Shown: positions 44,377-54,371, counted from the first letter of the stretch. The stretch is 64,000 nucleotides of DNA from DASWNP01 sp036399175 (GCA_036399175.1 DASWNP010000064.1:62001-126000), one strand, 5' to 3'. Notes: a model not told the origin generated them from the sequence alone. Made by a program: numbers and translations.

Positions 44377-45405
44377 TTGTTAAGAGTCGAATATCGAGAG
44401 GGTCTCTACCTGCCGGAGCTTGACCTCTGGCTCGACGCCGACGGCGCGCGCGAGCGCTGCGTTATCTCTCACGCCCACTCCGACCACATCGCCGAGCACA
44501 AATCAATCGTCGCCACGCCCGAAACGGCGCGCATCTTTCAACACCGTCGCGGCGACGCACACATCGAAACGCTCCGCTACGGCGAGCGGCGCGACTACGG
44601 GCGCTACGCGCTGACGATGTACCCGGCCGGACACTGTCTCGGCTCGGCGCAGATTCTCGTCGAGGCCGACGGCGAGCGCCTCGTCTACACGGGCGACATC
44701 AAGCTGCGTCCGAACGTCGCCGCCGAGCAGGCCGTCATCGTTCCCTGCGACACGCTCGTCATGGAATCGACCTTCGGCGACCCCCTCTACCGCTTCCCGC
44801 CCGACGTGGCGACATTCGACCGCCTCTACGCCGCCGTCGAACGCGCCTTCTCGGACGAGCGCGTCCCCGTCGTCCTCGCCTACGCCCTCGGCAAAAGTCA
44901 GGAAGCTCTGGAGCTTCTGCTCAGGCGCGGCTACCGGGTGACGCTGCACGGCTCGGTCTGGAACGTGACGGAGATTTACCGCGAGCTGGGCGTGGAGTTT
45001 TCCGGCAGGTATGAGAAGTACGACCGCGAGCGACTCAAAGGGCGCGTGCTGATTACGCCGCCCGGCTGTCGCAAGCAGCCGATGATACTCAACATCGAGC
45101 GGCGCTACCTGATAATGCTGACCGGCTGGGCGATGAGCAAAAGCGCGCCCTACATGTACAAGGGCGTAGACCTCGTGCTCCCGCTCTCCGACCACGCCGA
45201 CTACGACGAACTAGTCCGCCTCGCACGCGAATCAGGCGCGCACAGAATCATCACCATGCACGGCGCACCCAAATTCGCCGCCCACCTGCGCGAACTCGGC
45301 TTCAACGCCGAACACCTCGCACATCATCCCGGCTCGACTAAAAGCACCGGCGCACGCACCACCAAGAAGGCCGCCACCGCCGTCGAGCAATCACTCTTTG
45401 ATTAG
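44377..45405 (+). CDS. MBL-fold hydrolase, exonuclease/RNA-processing type
   Basis: This 342-residue protein has the metallo-beta-lactamase signature S-H-A-H-S-D-H. A-G-H-C-L-G-S-A and Y-T-G-D-I-K follow, then a beta-CASP-like second part ending with L-P-L-S-D-H-A-D-Y and T-M-H-G-A. This matches the mRNA 3'-end processing / ligase-associated DNA exonuclease branch of the family. It may act on DNA or RNA ends; no ligase gene is adjacent. No ATG fits the N-terminus: TTG at 44377 preceded by GGAG is the best start. It ends just before a large palindromic repeat. Confidence 0.85.
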   Translation: MLRVEYREGLYLPELDLWLDADGARERCVISHAHSDHIAEHKSIVATPETARIFQHRRGDAHIETLRYGERRDYGRYALTMYPAGHCLGSAQILVEADGERLVYTGDIKLRPNVAAEQAVIVPCDTLVMESTFGDPLYRFPPDVATFDRLYAAVERAFSDERVPVVLAYALGKSQEALELLLRRGYRVTLHGSVWNVTEIYRELGVEFSGRYEKYDRERLKGRVLITPPGCRKQPMILNIERRYLIMLTGWAMSKSAPYMYKGVDLVLPLSDHADYDELVRLARESGAHRIITMHGAPKFAAHLRELGFNAEHLAHHPGSTKSTGARTTKKAATAVEQSLFD

Positions 45406-45411
45406 AAAGTT

Positions 45412-45655
45412 ATCTTAGAAACTGTTTGAAAAGTCCCGACAGGGACGTTCGAGAATAGCCCAGCGATTTATCGCTGGGACTTGAGCCATGCATGTAGTTG
45501 AGTCCCGTAGGGACGACTGATTGAAGCATTCACCCGTCCCTACGGGACTCAAAGAAAGCTCTCGTGGGTTGTTCCCAGCGATAAATCGCTGGGCTACTGT
45601 CGGCAGTCCCTTGCGGGACACAAAATCTTCCTGTTTTCCAAACAGCTTTTGAGAC
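45412..45655. repeat. composite palindromic intergenic element (~245 nt)
   Basis: Nested modules are mirrored about a centre near 45525. CTGTTTGAAAA-like ends lie at about 45422 and 45632. GTCCCGACAGGGAC near 45433 faces GTCCCTTGCGGGAC near 45606. A 24-nt module at 45456-45479 is perfectly complementary to 45573-45596 and is itself nearly self-complementary. The inner TTGAGTCCCGTAGGGACG (45498-45515) is exactly complementary to 45535-45552. The whole can form one long cruciform or several short hairpins. It resembles modular GTCCC...GGGAC / CCCAGCG repeats that I recall as dispersed in acidobacterial and other genomes. It separates convergent genes and carries no ORF. Confidence 0.9.
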
Positions 45656-45661
45656 ATGCTC

Positions 45662-45856
45662 TCAAACGGCAAACACTTCCTCGCGCGAGACGGGTTCGCT
45701 CTCCAAGCCTTGTTCGATAGCGCGTGCGAGGGCTATGTCTTCCAGCGCTTCTTCAACAATCTCCCGCACCAAATCGCGTTGCTCTTCGAGGGCTTCGGCC
45801 AGAGCCGATTTCAGTAAGCCTTTGAGCTTCTCTTCATCGAAAGTCGCCTTTGCCAT
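45662..45856 (-). CDS. small antitoxin-like protein without a partner
   Basis: The protein has 64 residues, is highly charged and helical: A-T-F-D-E-E-K-L-K-G-L-L-K-S-A-L-A-E-A-L-E-E-Q-R. It ends S-E-P-V-S-R-E-E-V-F-A-V. The final S-R-E-E-V-F motif is typical of small antitoxins encoded with RelE/ParE-type toxins. A toxin gene would be expected just downstream, but a ~245-nt palindromic element begins 7 nt after the stop codon. GGAGA precedes the ATG. It is 38 nt downstream of the response regulator gene. Confidence 0.65.
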   Translation of the reverse strand: MAKATFDEEKLKGLLKSALAEALEEQRDLVREIVEEALEDIALARAIEQGLESEPVSREEVFAV

Positions 45857-45894
45857 TGATTGGTCTCCGTCTCGCTGAAATTGCCGACCGCTCT

Positions 45895-46431
45895 TTAAGG
45901 GCTCGCGGTGCGCGACTGTTGTTGTTCTTCTTCCTCTTCGGCGGGCTCTTCGCAGTTGCAGAGGATGGTGACGGCGCGTTCGAGGTTGGTGTCGATGTCT
46001 TTGAGGCGTCGGACGACGCGGGAGGGCAGCCGGAGGGTGACGACCGTGTAGTCTTCCTCTTCGGGCTCGGAGAGGGAGCGGCGGATGGCGTCGAGCAGCG
46101 TCGTGTAGTCGGCGGGTTTGGGCAGATAGTCGTGGACGCCGAGGCGCTCGCACTGCTGGCGCGTCTCTTCGCTGGTCTCGCCGGTGACGACGACGACGGG
46201 CACGCTCGTCGAAAGGTTTCGTATCTCCTGCAAGACCTGAACGCCGTTCATTTCGGGCAGCGTCATGTCGAGCAGGATGGCGTCGGCTCCCCCGGCCTCA
46301 AACTCTGCGACGCCCTCTTCGCCCGTGTAAGCGTTTATCACCTCGTAGCCCGCCTTCTTCAGAGAGGCTTCGTAGAGCGCGGCGAGGTCTTCCTGATCTT
46401 CGATGACGATGATGCGAGACTTCTGACCCAT
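45895..46431 (-). CDS. response regulator with receiver domain only
   Basis: The protein has 178 residues. The receiver domain (1-120) has the acidic pair E-D near residue 11, phospho-acceptor Asp55 (A-I-L-L-D-M-T-L-P-E-M), a Thr in V-V-V-T-G and Lys in Y-L-P-K-P. The C-terminal ~55 residues hold a short basic helix (R-L-P-S-R-V-V-R-R-L-K-D-I-D) and an acidic Glu/Gln tail, but no DNA-binding domain. It could act through protein contacts in a phosphorelay. No histidine kinase lies in the window. AAGGGGA precedes the ATG. Confidence 0.92.
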   Translation of the reverse strand: MGQKSRIIVIEDQEDLAALYEASLKKAGYEVINAYTGEEGVAEFEAGGADAILLDMTLPEMNGVQVLQEIRNLSTSVPVVVVTGETSEETRQQCERLGVHDYLPKPADYTTLLDAIRRSLSEPEEEDYTVVTLRLPSRVVRRLKDIDTNLERAVTILCNCEEPAEEEEEQQQSRTASP

Positions 46432-46586
46432 TCGGATAATTTCCCCTTGAAATTTTGAGACACTGCTTTTTCGGTTTGCGAATGCGAGCGGATTAGGTAT
46501 CCTGACCGCCCTTGAACCCGTAAACCGTCGGATAAATTTTTTCGAGACGAAATGCCTGAAGGCAGATTATAGCACCGAAGGGTTTT

Positions 46587-48377
46587 ATGACTCCCGCTAT
46601 CGCTACAGTTCTCGTGCTGCTCTTTATCGCCCTCGTGCTCTTCGCCACCGAGCGCATCCCCATCGACATCGTCACCATCCTGCTCGTCATCTCTCTGATA
46701 CTGACGGGCACGCTCACTGTGGGCGAGGCTTTCGCAGGCTTCGGCAACGACATCGTCATCACCATCTCCGGGCTCTTCATCCTGACGGGCGGGCTCGTCA
46801 AGACCGGCGTCATCGACGTGATTGGCCGCCGCCTGCATCGCATCGCGGGCGGCAACGCCTTTCGTCTGACGGCGCTCATCATGTTCGTCGCCGCCGCCTG
46901 CGCCTCCGTGATGAAGAACACGACGACGACGGCCATGTTCGTCCCCGTCGTTCTGGGTCTCTGCGAACGCACCCGCATCCAGCCCTCGAAGCTTCTGATG
47001 CCGCTCGCCTTCGGCGCAATCCTCGGCGGAACCTGCACGCTCATCGGAACTTCCACCAACCTCGCCGTGAGCGGCGCGCTGCCGCGCTACAACATCGAGC
47101 CCTTCTCGATGTTTGAATTGACGACGGTCGGCGTCGCCATCGTGCTCGTCGGGATGGCCTACATGCTGCTCCTCGGCCTCAGGCTTCTGCCCGCGCGCGG
47201 CGCAGCCGATTCGCTCACAGACCAATACCACATCCGCGAGTTCATGTCGGAAGTGGTCGTGCTCCCCGACTCGCCGCTCGTCGGCCAGACTTTGAGCGAA
47301 GCCAACCTGAGCAACGCGCTCGACCTGACTGTGGTCGGCATCATGCGCGGCGTCGGCGGGCGCATCTCGCCGCAGTCGGCGGAGCAGATTCAGGCCAACG
47401 ACGTGATGCTCGTGCAGGGGCGCGTCGAAGACATCCTGCGCGTCAAGACCGAGGCGGGAATAGAAATCAAAGCCGACTTCAAGCTGAGCGACCGAGACCT
47501 CCAGGCCGGCGACATGGAGCTTTTCGAGACGATGGTTTTACGCGGCTCAGACCTGAACGGGCGGACGCTGCGCGGTCTCAACTTCCGCGACCGCTTCGGC
47601 CTCACGGTGCTGGCGATTAACCGTCACGGCGTCGCGCTTTTGTCGAAGATGAGCACCGTCAGCATGAAGTTCGGCGACGTTTTACTTCTTCAGGGACGGC
47701 GCGAGAACGTCGAGCGGATGGCCTCGGACGGCAACGTCCTTCTGCTCGAAGACGTGTCGGAGCGAAAGGGGCGCGCGGGCAAGAGAATCTGGGCTCTCGC
47801 CGCTTTCAGTCTCTTCCTGTTTCTCTCGGTCGGAAAATACCTGACGGGCATCGAAGTGCCGCTCTCGGTGGCCGTCCTTCTGGGCGTCCTCGTCCTGCTC
47901 TTCACGCGCAGCATCCGCACGCAGGAGATTTACGACCTTATCGACTGGCGTCTCATCGTGCTCATCGCGGGGATGATTTCCTTCGGGACGGCGATGGAAA
48001 AGACGCACGCCGATCAGTATCTGGCCGACCTCATCGTCCAGAATTTTCAAGCCTACGGCGGACTGGCCGTGCTGATGGGCTTCTTCGTGCTGACGGTGGC
48101 GCTGACGCAGCCGATGTCGAATCAGGCGGCGGCGCTCGTCGTCCTGCCCATCGCCGTCAAGACGGCCTTCGCCCTCGGCCTCAACCCGCGCACCTTCGCC
48201 GTCGCCGTCACCTACGCCGCTTCCTGCTCCTTCCTCACGCCGCTCGAACCGGCCTGCGTCCTTATCTACACGCCCGGTCGTTACCGCTTCTTCGATTTCG
48301 TCAAAGTCGGCTCAATCCTGACAATCGTCGTCTTCGCCATCGTCATGCTGCTCGTCCCCCTCATCTGGCCGCTCTGA
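46587..48377 (+). CDS. SLC13-family anion transporter with two TrkA-C domains
   Basis: This 596-residue polytopic carrier has an N-terminal membrane half (about 1-205) with G-L-F-I-L-T-G-G-L and the T-S-T-N-L-A-V substrate-site motif. Two soluble TrkA-C (RCK-C) domains follow (about 215-295 and 305-390), then a C-terminal membrane half with a second motif region (M-S-N-Q-A-A-A-L-V-V). Members carry sulfate, phosphate or dicarboxylates with sodium; TrkA-C inserts may bind a ligand that gates transport. The specific substrate cannot be named. It is transcribed away from the response regulator gene. Confidence 0.93.
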   Translation: MTPAIATVLVLLFIALVLFATERIPIDIVTILLVISLILTGTLTVGEAFAGFGNDIVITISGLFILTGGLVKTGVIDVIGRRLHRIAGGNAFRLTALIMFVAAACASVMKNTTTTAMFVPVVLGLCERTRIQPSKLLMPLAFGAILGGTCTLIGTSTNLAVSGALPRYNIEPFSMFELTTVGVAIVLVGMAYMLLLGLRLLPARGAADSLTDQYHIREFMSEVVVLPDSPLVGQTLSEANLSNALDLTVVGIMRGVGGRISPQSAEQIQANDVMLVQGRVEDILRVKTEAGIEIKADFKLSDRDLQAGDMELFETMVLRGSDLNGRTLRGLNFRDRFGLTVLAINRHGVALLSKMSTVSMKFGDVLLLQGRRENVERMASDGNVLLLEDVSERKGRAGKRIWALAAFSLFLFLSVGKYLTGIEVPLSVAVLLGVLVLLFTRSIRTQEIYDLIDWRLIVLIAGMISFGTAMEKTHADQYLADLIVQNFQAYGGLAVLMGFFVLTVALTQPMSNQAAALVVLPIAVKTAFALGLNPRTFAVAVTYAASCSFLTPLEPACVLIYTPGRYRFFDFVKVGSILTIVVFAIVMLLVPLIWPL

Positions 48378-48380
48378 GAC

Positions 48381-48488
48381 GGGGGATGGGGGATAGGGGT
48401 CGGGGGGTGGGGAAAACAAAACCTACTCGCCTTTCCATCCCCTCTTTTTCCTCCCTAACCCCCAACCCCTATCCCCCATCTCCCATCC
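48381..48488. repeat. heptad inverted repeat (GGGGGAT family)
   Basis: The left arm 48381-48412 (GGGGGAT, GGGGGAT, AGGGGTC, GGGGGGT) faces the right arm 48453-48488 (CCCTAAC, CCCCAAC, CCCTATC...). Complementarity is high but interrupted. It starts 4 nt after the transporter stop codon. The word is close to that at 29975. Confidence 0.8.
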
Positions 48489-48622
48489 TCCTTCCCCCGT
48501 TTGCCTTTTTCGAGTCGCCTCCGTATAATGCGCGGGCTTTAGTACCTCGCCCCTGGGAAATGCGAAAACAGGGGCGAACGTATTTTTGGTAAACCTTCCG
48601 TCTGATTACTAAGAATAAGAAT

Positions 48623-49483
48623 ATGGCGACCAATCTTTCGTGGAAAGAGCGTAGTCGTGTCGCACCCGGACGCACGACTCCTTTGCTGCGCTCGATTAAG
48701 GCCGGTCTCTTGCAGGCCGCCCGCGCCGCACTCGCCGAACCGTACATGCTCGCCGTCGAGCGCCACGCCGTCGGCCTCAAGCGTCTGCCGCACGCGCTCG
48801 ACGGTCTGCGCATCGTCCAGCTCTCAGACATCCATCACAGCCCCTTTACGGGGCGCGAACAGATAGAACGCGCCATCGAAACCGCCAACAGCCTTGAGCC
48901 CGACATCATCGCTCTCACAGGCGACTACGTCTCGCACGAGCGCGAATACGCCGCGCCCTGCGCCGAGATGCTCGGACGCCTGCGCGCTCGCTGCGGCGTC
49001 TACGCCGTGCTCGGCAACCACGACCACTGGGTTGATGCCGCGCTCATCAGAGACCTCTTCGAGGCAGAAGGTATCCGCGTCCTCGTCAACGAAGGCATGC
49101 GCTTCGAGCACAACGGCGCATCTTTCTGGCTCGCGGGCGTCGATGACACGATGGTCGGACAGGAAGACCTCCCGCTCGCCCTCGCCGGCTCGCGCGCCGA
49201 CGAGATGAAACTTCTTCTCGCGCACAACCCCGTCATCCTACGCCGCGCCGCCCGCGCCGGAGTCGATTTGGTGCTGAGCGGCCACACGCACGGCGGACAG
49301 GTCACCTGGCGCTCCGAGCGCTCGGCCTCCGGCAAAGTCCGCCGACGCATCCTGCGCGGCCTCGGTCGTCACGGCGAGACACAGATTTACGTCACACGCG
49401 GCCTCGGCACCGTCGTCCTGCCCCTGCGCTACGGCTGCCTCCCCGAAGTGACACATCTTCAACTGCGCTGTATAGAACAGTGA
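48623..49483 (+). CDS. YkuE-like metallophosphoesterase
   Basis: This 286-residue protein has the calcineurin-like motifs Q-L-S-D-I-H-H (D-x-H), A-L-T-G-D-Y-V (G-D), L-G-N-H-D-H-W (G-N-H-D/E) and S-G-H-T-H-G-G-Q (G-H-x-H), so a di-metal site is complete. The spacing resembles YkuE/LpxG-like enzymes, which act on phospho-lipids at the membrane. An N-terminal hydrophobic anchor is weak here. The stop codon lies inside an arm, AACAGTGACGAGTGACGAG (49476-49494), that recurs inverted just before pgsA. Confidence 0.9.
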   Translation: MATNLSWKERSRVAPGRTTPLLRSIKAGLLQAARAALAEPYMLAVERHAVGLKRLPHALDGLRIVQLSDIHHSPFTGREQIERAIETANSLEPDIIALTGDYVSHEREYAAPCAEMLGRLRARCGVYAVLGNHDHWVDAALIRDLFEAEGIRVLVNEGMRFEHNGASFWLAGVDDTMVGQEDLPLALAGSRADEMKLLLAHNPVILRRAARAGVDLVLSGHTHGGQVTWRSERSASGKVRRRILRGLGRHGETQIYVTRGLGTVVLPLRYGCLPEVTHLQLRCIEQ

Positions 49484-50214
49484 CGAGTGACGAGTTAAAA
49501 CGGGCTGCGCGGCGCTCGTTGCCGGGTGTGATAAGATTCGGGCTTGAGGGTTAGATATGACTACGAAACCCCAAGCGACAATCGAAGATTTGTACCGCTT
49601 GCGCGGCGGCGCGAAGGCGGAAATCGTCGATGGAGAAATCGTCCTGATGAGCCCGACAGGTGATTTGCCGGGACGCGCGGGTGGTTCAATCTACGTCAGT
49701 CTCAGGGCATTTGAGCGTCAGGCGGGCGGACGCGCATACCCGGATAACGTCGGTTTCAGAGTGAATCTCCCGAATCGTAAATCTTTCAGCCCCGACGCGG
49801 CTTTCTATGTGGGCGAATCTTCCGGCATGAAATTTCTCGACGGCGCTCCGGTCTTCGCCGCTGAAATCAGGAGTGAAAACGATTACGGGAAAGAGGCGGA
49901 ATCGGAGATTGAAACGAAGCGCCGAGACTATTTCGCGGCGGGCACGTTGGTTGTGTGGGATGTCGATTTGTTAGGCGAGGATGTCATCAAAGTCTATCGT
50001 GCCTCCGACCCGCAGAACCCGAAGATTTATCAACGCGGCGAGATTGCCGAAGCCGAGCCCGCCGTCCCCGGTTGGAGCATGCCCGTTGACGAGCTGTTTG
50101 ATTGATATACGCCCGTCGCCTTGAACGGCTTCGGCACTCCAACGCGCGGCGGCTCGATTTCGATGTCGTCACTCGCTCTCAAACGCTTCTTCCTGCTCGT
50201 CGCTCGTCACTGTT
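49476..50214. repeat. 19-nt inverted repeats flanking the Uma2 gene
   Basis: AACAGTGACGAGTGACGAG at 49476-49494 and its reverse complement at 50196-50214 match in 18 of 19 positions. The arms consist of the GTGACGA heptad seen at 37554. Elsewhere in the window such arms are 10-75 nt apart; here they are ~700 nt apart and enclose exactly one gene, Uma2. The left arm holds the stop codon of the upstream gene and the right arm ends 3 nt before the pgsA ATG, so the gene looks inserted into the loop of a former intergenic hairpin. Confidence 0.75.
49557..50105 (+). CDS. Uma2-family (DUF820) PD-(D/E)XK nuclease-like protein
   Basis: The protein has 182 residues with the Uma2 pattern: L-R-G-G-A-K-A-E-I-V-D-G-E-I-V, S-P-T-G, then S-P-D-A-A-F and A-E-I-R-S-E-N-D, corresponding to the Asp/Glu of the PD-(D/E)XK core. 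E-I-E-T-K-R-R-D-Y-F-A-A-G and V-W-D-V-D follow. The family is expanded in cyanobacteria and some acidobacteria; nuclease activity is presumed, and the biological role is unclear. GAGGG precedes the ATG. Composition is less GC-rich than its neighbours, and the gene is bracketed by inverted arms, which suggests insertion. Confidence 0.9.
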   Translation: MTTKPQATIEDLYRLRGGAKAEIVDGEIVLMSPTGDLPGRAGGSIYVSLRAFERQAGGRAYPDNVGFRVNLPNRKSFSPDAAFYVGESSGMKFLDGAPVFAAEIRSENDYGKEAESEIETKRRDYFAAGTLVVWDVDLLGEDVIKVYRASDPQNPKIYQRGEIAEAEPAVPGWSMPVDELFD

Positions 50215-50217
50215 TTC

Positions 50218-50832
50218 ATGGCTTCCCGCATCGTCACGCTTCCCAATATCCTGACCGTCGTCCGCATGGTGCTGATTCCGGTCTTCGTCACCGCGCTTTA
50301 CTATCAGAAATTTCTCTGGGCGCTTGTCATCTTCGTCTTCGCGGGCGTGACCGACGGCTTCGACGGCCTTCTGGCGCGCACGCTCAACCAGAAATCGCAC
50401 CTCGGCACAATCCTCGACCCCATCGCCGATAAACTCCTGCTCGTGACGGCCTTCATCGTGCTCTCGATGCCTTCCATCGTCACGCCCTCGGCCATCCCGC
50501 AGCCCCACCCGCGTCACCTTCCCGTCCCCTTCTGGGTGACGGCGGCCGTCATCAGCCGCGACGTGTTCATCGTCGTCGGCGCGGCGGCCATCAACATCGT
50601 CACAGGATTTCGCGGCTTTCGTCCCTCCTGGCTCGGCAAGGCCAGCACCGTCGTACAGCTCTTCGCCGTCGTCTACATCCTGACCGCCGCCAGCCTGCCG
50701 CCCCTTCGAGGCTACCTGCCTACCGTCTACACAACCGTCTTCGCCTTCGCGCTCTTCTCCGGCGTTCACTACGTCTTTTTCGTCTCCCGCCTCCTCAGCG
50801 AAGAGCGCGGAGGCCGAGACAACGCCGTCTGA
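50218..50832 (+). CDS. pgsA: CDP-diacylglycerol-glycerol-3-phosphate 3-phosphatidyltransferase
   Basis: This 204-residue integral membrane enzyme has the CDP-alcohol phosphotransferase motif D-G-x2-A-R-x8-G-x3-D-x3-D, visible as D-G-L-L-A-R ... G-T-I-L-D-P-I-A-D around residues 48-70. The opening L-P-N-I-L-T-V-V-R is typical of PgsA. It makes phosphatidylglycerol phosphate, the committed step to phosphatidylglycerol and cardiolipin. A CDP-alcohol transferase of another head group (e.g. CLS or PIS type) is less likely. It starts just after an inverted arm. Confidence 0.9.
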   Translation: MASRIVTLPNILTVVRMVLIPVFVTALYYQKFLWALVIFVFAGVTDGFDGLLARTLNQKSHLGTILDPIADKLLLVTAFIVLSMPSIVTPSAIPQPHPRHLPVPFWVTAAVISRDVFIVVGAAAINIVTGFRGFRPSWLGKASTVVQLFAVVYILTAASLPPLRGYLPTVYTTVFAFALFSGVHYVFFVSRLLSEERGGRDNAV

Positions 50833-51165
50833 CGCAGCCTGCCCCCTTGCGCTCCTACCTCAAAACCTTCGGGAGCCAGCGCCTCAACTCCCGTCAGCAC
50901 TCCCCGTCTCGCTCTTAACTCCATATTTATAAGCATTTAGCTCAACGGTCGGAGAGCGTGGGGAGGCGGTGTAAATAAGTTGACAAGGAGAGACTCAAGT
51001 ATTATATTAGCGGCGTATTCAAGCTATCTCAGGAGGCGGCTGTCGTCCGCAGGTGGCCGCTTCGGGGAGGGCGAAAACAGGCAACGAGCTGGGTTCGTGC
51101 CGCGCCTCCGGGTCGGTTCGGGCGTGGGGGCGTGAACAAACAAAAATTTGGAGAAGCAAAGAGCA
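50833..51165 (+). other. 333-nt intergenic region carrying the dnaK control region
   Basis: After pgsA there is ~140 nt without clear features, then the dnaK promoter and HAIR-like operator (50979-51008). A leader of about 150 nt follows, before the dnaK ATG. The leader is GC-rich, can form a GCGGC/GCCGC hairpin near 51030-51060, and contains no ORF. GGAG at about 51150 serves as ribosome-binding site. Confidence 0.6.
50979..51008 (+). promoter_or_regulatory. dnaK promoter overlapping a HAIR-like HspR operator
   Basis: TTGACA at 50980-50985 and TATATT at 51003-51008 are separated by exactly 17 nt, a near-perfect sigma-70 promoter. ACTCAAG at 50993-50999 is an exact right half of the HAIR consensus (CTTGAGT-N7-ACTCAAG). 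Seven nt upstream, GTTGACA (50979-50985) matches the left half in the central TTGA and shares bases with the -35 box. HspR bound here would occlude RNA polymerase. The hspR gene closes the same operon, which makes an autoregulatory loop likely. Confidence 0.75.
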
Positions 51166-53109
<1,944 letters not shown>

Positions 53110-53115
53110 GAAGAA

Positions 53116-53188
53116 AGTAAGCAGTGAGCGGTAAGCAGTAAGCAGTTGTTTGCTTTTACTGCTCACCGCTTACTGCTCACTGCTCACT
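53116..53188. repeat. heptad inverted repeat (GTAAGCA family) between dnaK and dnaJ
   Basis: The left arm 53116-53146 and right arm 53158-53188 are complementary at 27 of 31 positions around an 11-nt loop. All mismatches are A-for-G changes, some tolerated as G-U pairs. Each arm is four to five GTAAGCA or GTGAGCA heptads. It begins 7 nt after the dnaK stop and ends 9 nt before the dnaJ ATG, so transcripts running into dnaJ must pass through it. Confidence 0.9.
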
Positions 53189-53197
53189 ATCTTTGGA

Positions 53198-54370
53198 ATG
53201 GCAAAAGAAGACTTTTATCAAGTATTGGGCGTCAAGCGGGATGCCAAGCCGGACGAGATTAAGAAGGCTTATCGAAGGCTTGCGCGCAAGCATCATCCGG
53301 ACGTGAATCCGGGCGACAAGGCCGCCGAAGAGCGCTTCAAGCTGATAACCGAGGCGCACGACGTTCTCTCCGACCCGAAGAAGCGCAGCATCTACGACCG
53401 CTTTGGCCAGTATTCGGACAATCTGGCCGACGCTGCCGGGCGCGGCGCGGGCGCGTCGGGCGCTGGCCGAGGCCCCGCCGGGTTCGACTTTACGGGCTTC
53501 GATTGGGGCAGCGCATCGTCTTCGTCGGGCGCGGGCGCGTCGGGCGGCGGTTCGAGTTTTCGAGACATCTTCGCAGACCTCTTCGGCGGCAGTAAGCAGG
53601 AGCGCGAGCCGCCGCGTCCGATGCCGCAGCGCGGCGCTGACATCGAGATGCCTCTGGCGCTCTCCTTCGAGGAGGCCGTCACGGGGATGACCACCAACAT
53701 CAGCGTCAATCGCTCGGAGCAGTGCTCGCGCTGCAACGGCGCGGGCGACGCCGGTGGGCCGCTCGTCGCGTGTGCGACGTGCAAGGGCTCGGGGCAGGTG
53801 CAGCGTGCGGGCGGGCGTTTGAAGTTCGCGCAGGAGTGTCCTGATTGCGGGGGCGCGGGCAAGCGTCGAAGCCCTTGCGCGGTCTGCAACGGCAAGGGGA
53901 CTGTGCCGAAGACCGAGGTCGTCAAGGTTCGTATTCCGGCGGGCGTCGATACGGGTTCGCGCGTGCGCGTGCCGGGCAAAGGTGAGGGCGGACGACTGGG
54001 CGCACCGCCCGGCGACCTCTTCATCATCACAAACGTCGGGCGGCACGCATACTTCACGCGCAAAGGTGACAACATCTACGTCACTATCCCCGTGACCGTG
54101 CCCGAGGCTGCGCTCGGCGCGAAGATAGAGGTGCCGACCGTCGAAGGCAAAGCGCAGCTTCGCATCCCGCCCGGCACGCAGTCGGGTCAACGCTTCCGCC
54201 TGCGCGAGAAGGGGATTCCCTCCTTGCGCAACCCGCAGGCGCGCGGCGACCAGTTCGTCGATGTGCAGGTTACGCTGCCCAAAGTCATCTCGGAAGAGAC
54301 TAAAGACTTGTTGAAGCGCTACGCGCAGATGAACCCCGACAACCCGCGCGTGGCGATGGGATTGGAATAA
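53198..54370 (+). CDS. dnaJ: Hsp40 co-chaperone DnaJ
   Basis: This 390-residue DnaJ has a J-domain (1-70) with H-P-D at 33-35, a Gly/Phe/Ser-rich region (about 75-135), and a zinc finger with four C-x-x-C-x-G repeats (C-S-R-C-N-G, C-A-T-C-K-G, C-P-D-C-G-G, C-A-V-C-N-G). C-terminal beta domains follow, with I-P-A-G-V-D-T-G and I-P-P-G-T-Q-S-G. It delivers substrates to DnaK and stimulates its ATPase. The start lies immediately after the hairpin, with no Shine-Dalgarno at normal spacing, so its translation may be weak or coupled to hairpin behaviour. Confidence 0.98.
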   Translation: MAKEDFYQVLGVKRDAKPDEIKKAYRRLARKHHPDVNPGDKAAEERFKLITEAHDVLSDPKKRSIYDRFGQYSDNLADAAGRGAGASGAGRGPAGFDFTGFDWGSASSSSGAGASGGGSSFRDIFADLFGGSKQEREPPRPMPQRGADIEMPLALSFEEAVTGMTTNISVNRSEQCSRCNGAGDAGGPLVACATCKGSGQVQRAGGRLKFAQECPDCGGAGKRRSPCAVCNGKGTVPKTEVVKVRIPAGVDTGSRVRVPGKGEGGRLGAPPGDLFIITNVGRHAYFTRKGDNIYVTIPVTVPEAALGAKIEVPTVEGKAQLRIPPGTQSGQRFRLREKGIPSLRNPQARGDQFVDVQVTLPKVISEETKDLLKRYAQMNPDNPRVAMGLE

Positions 54371-54371
54371 T

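Noticed and set aside
50880..50930. CIRCE-like half (GCACTC) upstream of dnaK
   Set aside because: Only GCACTC matches; the GAGTGC partner at 9-nt spacing is absent.
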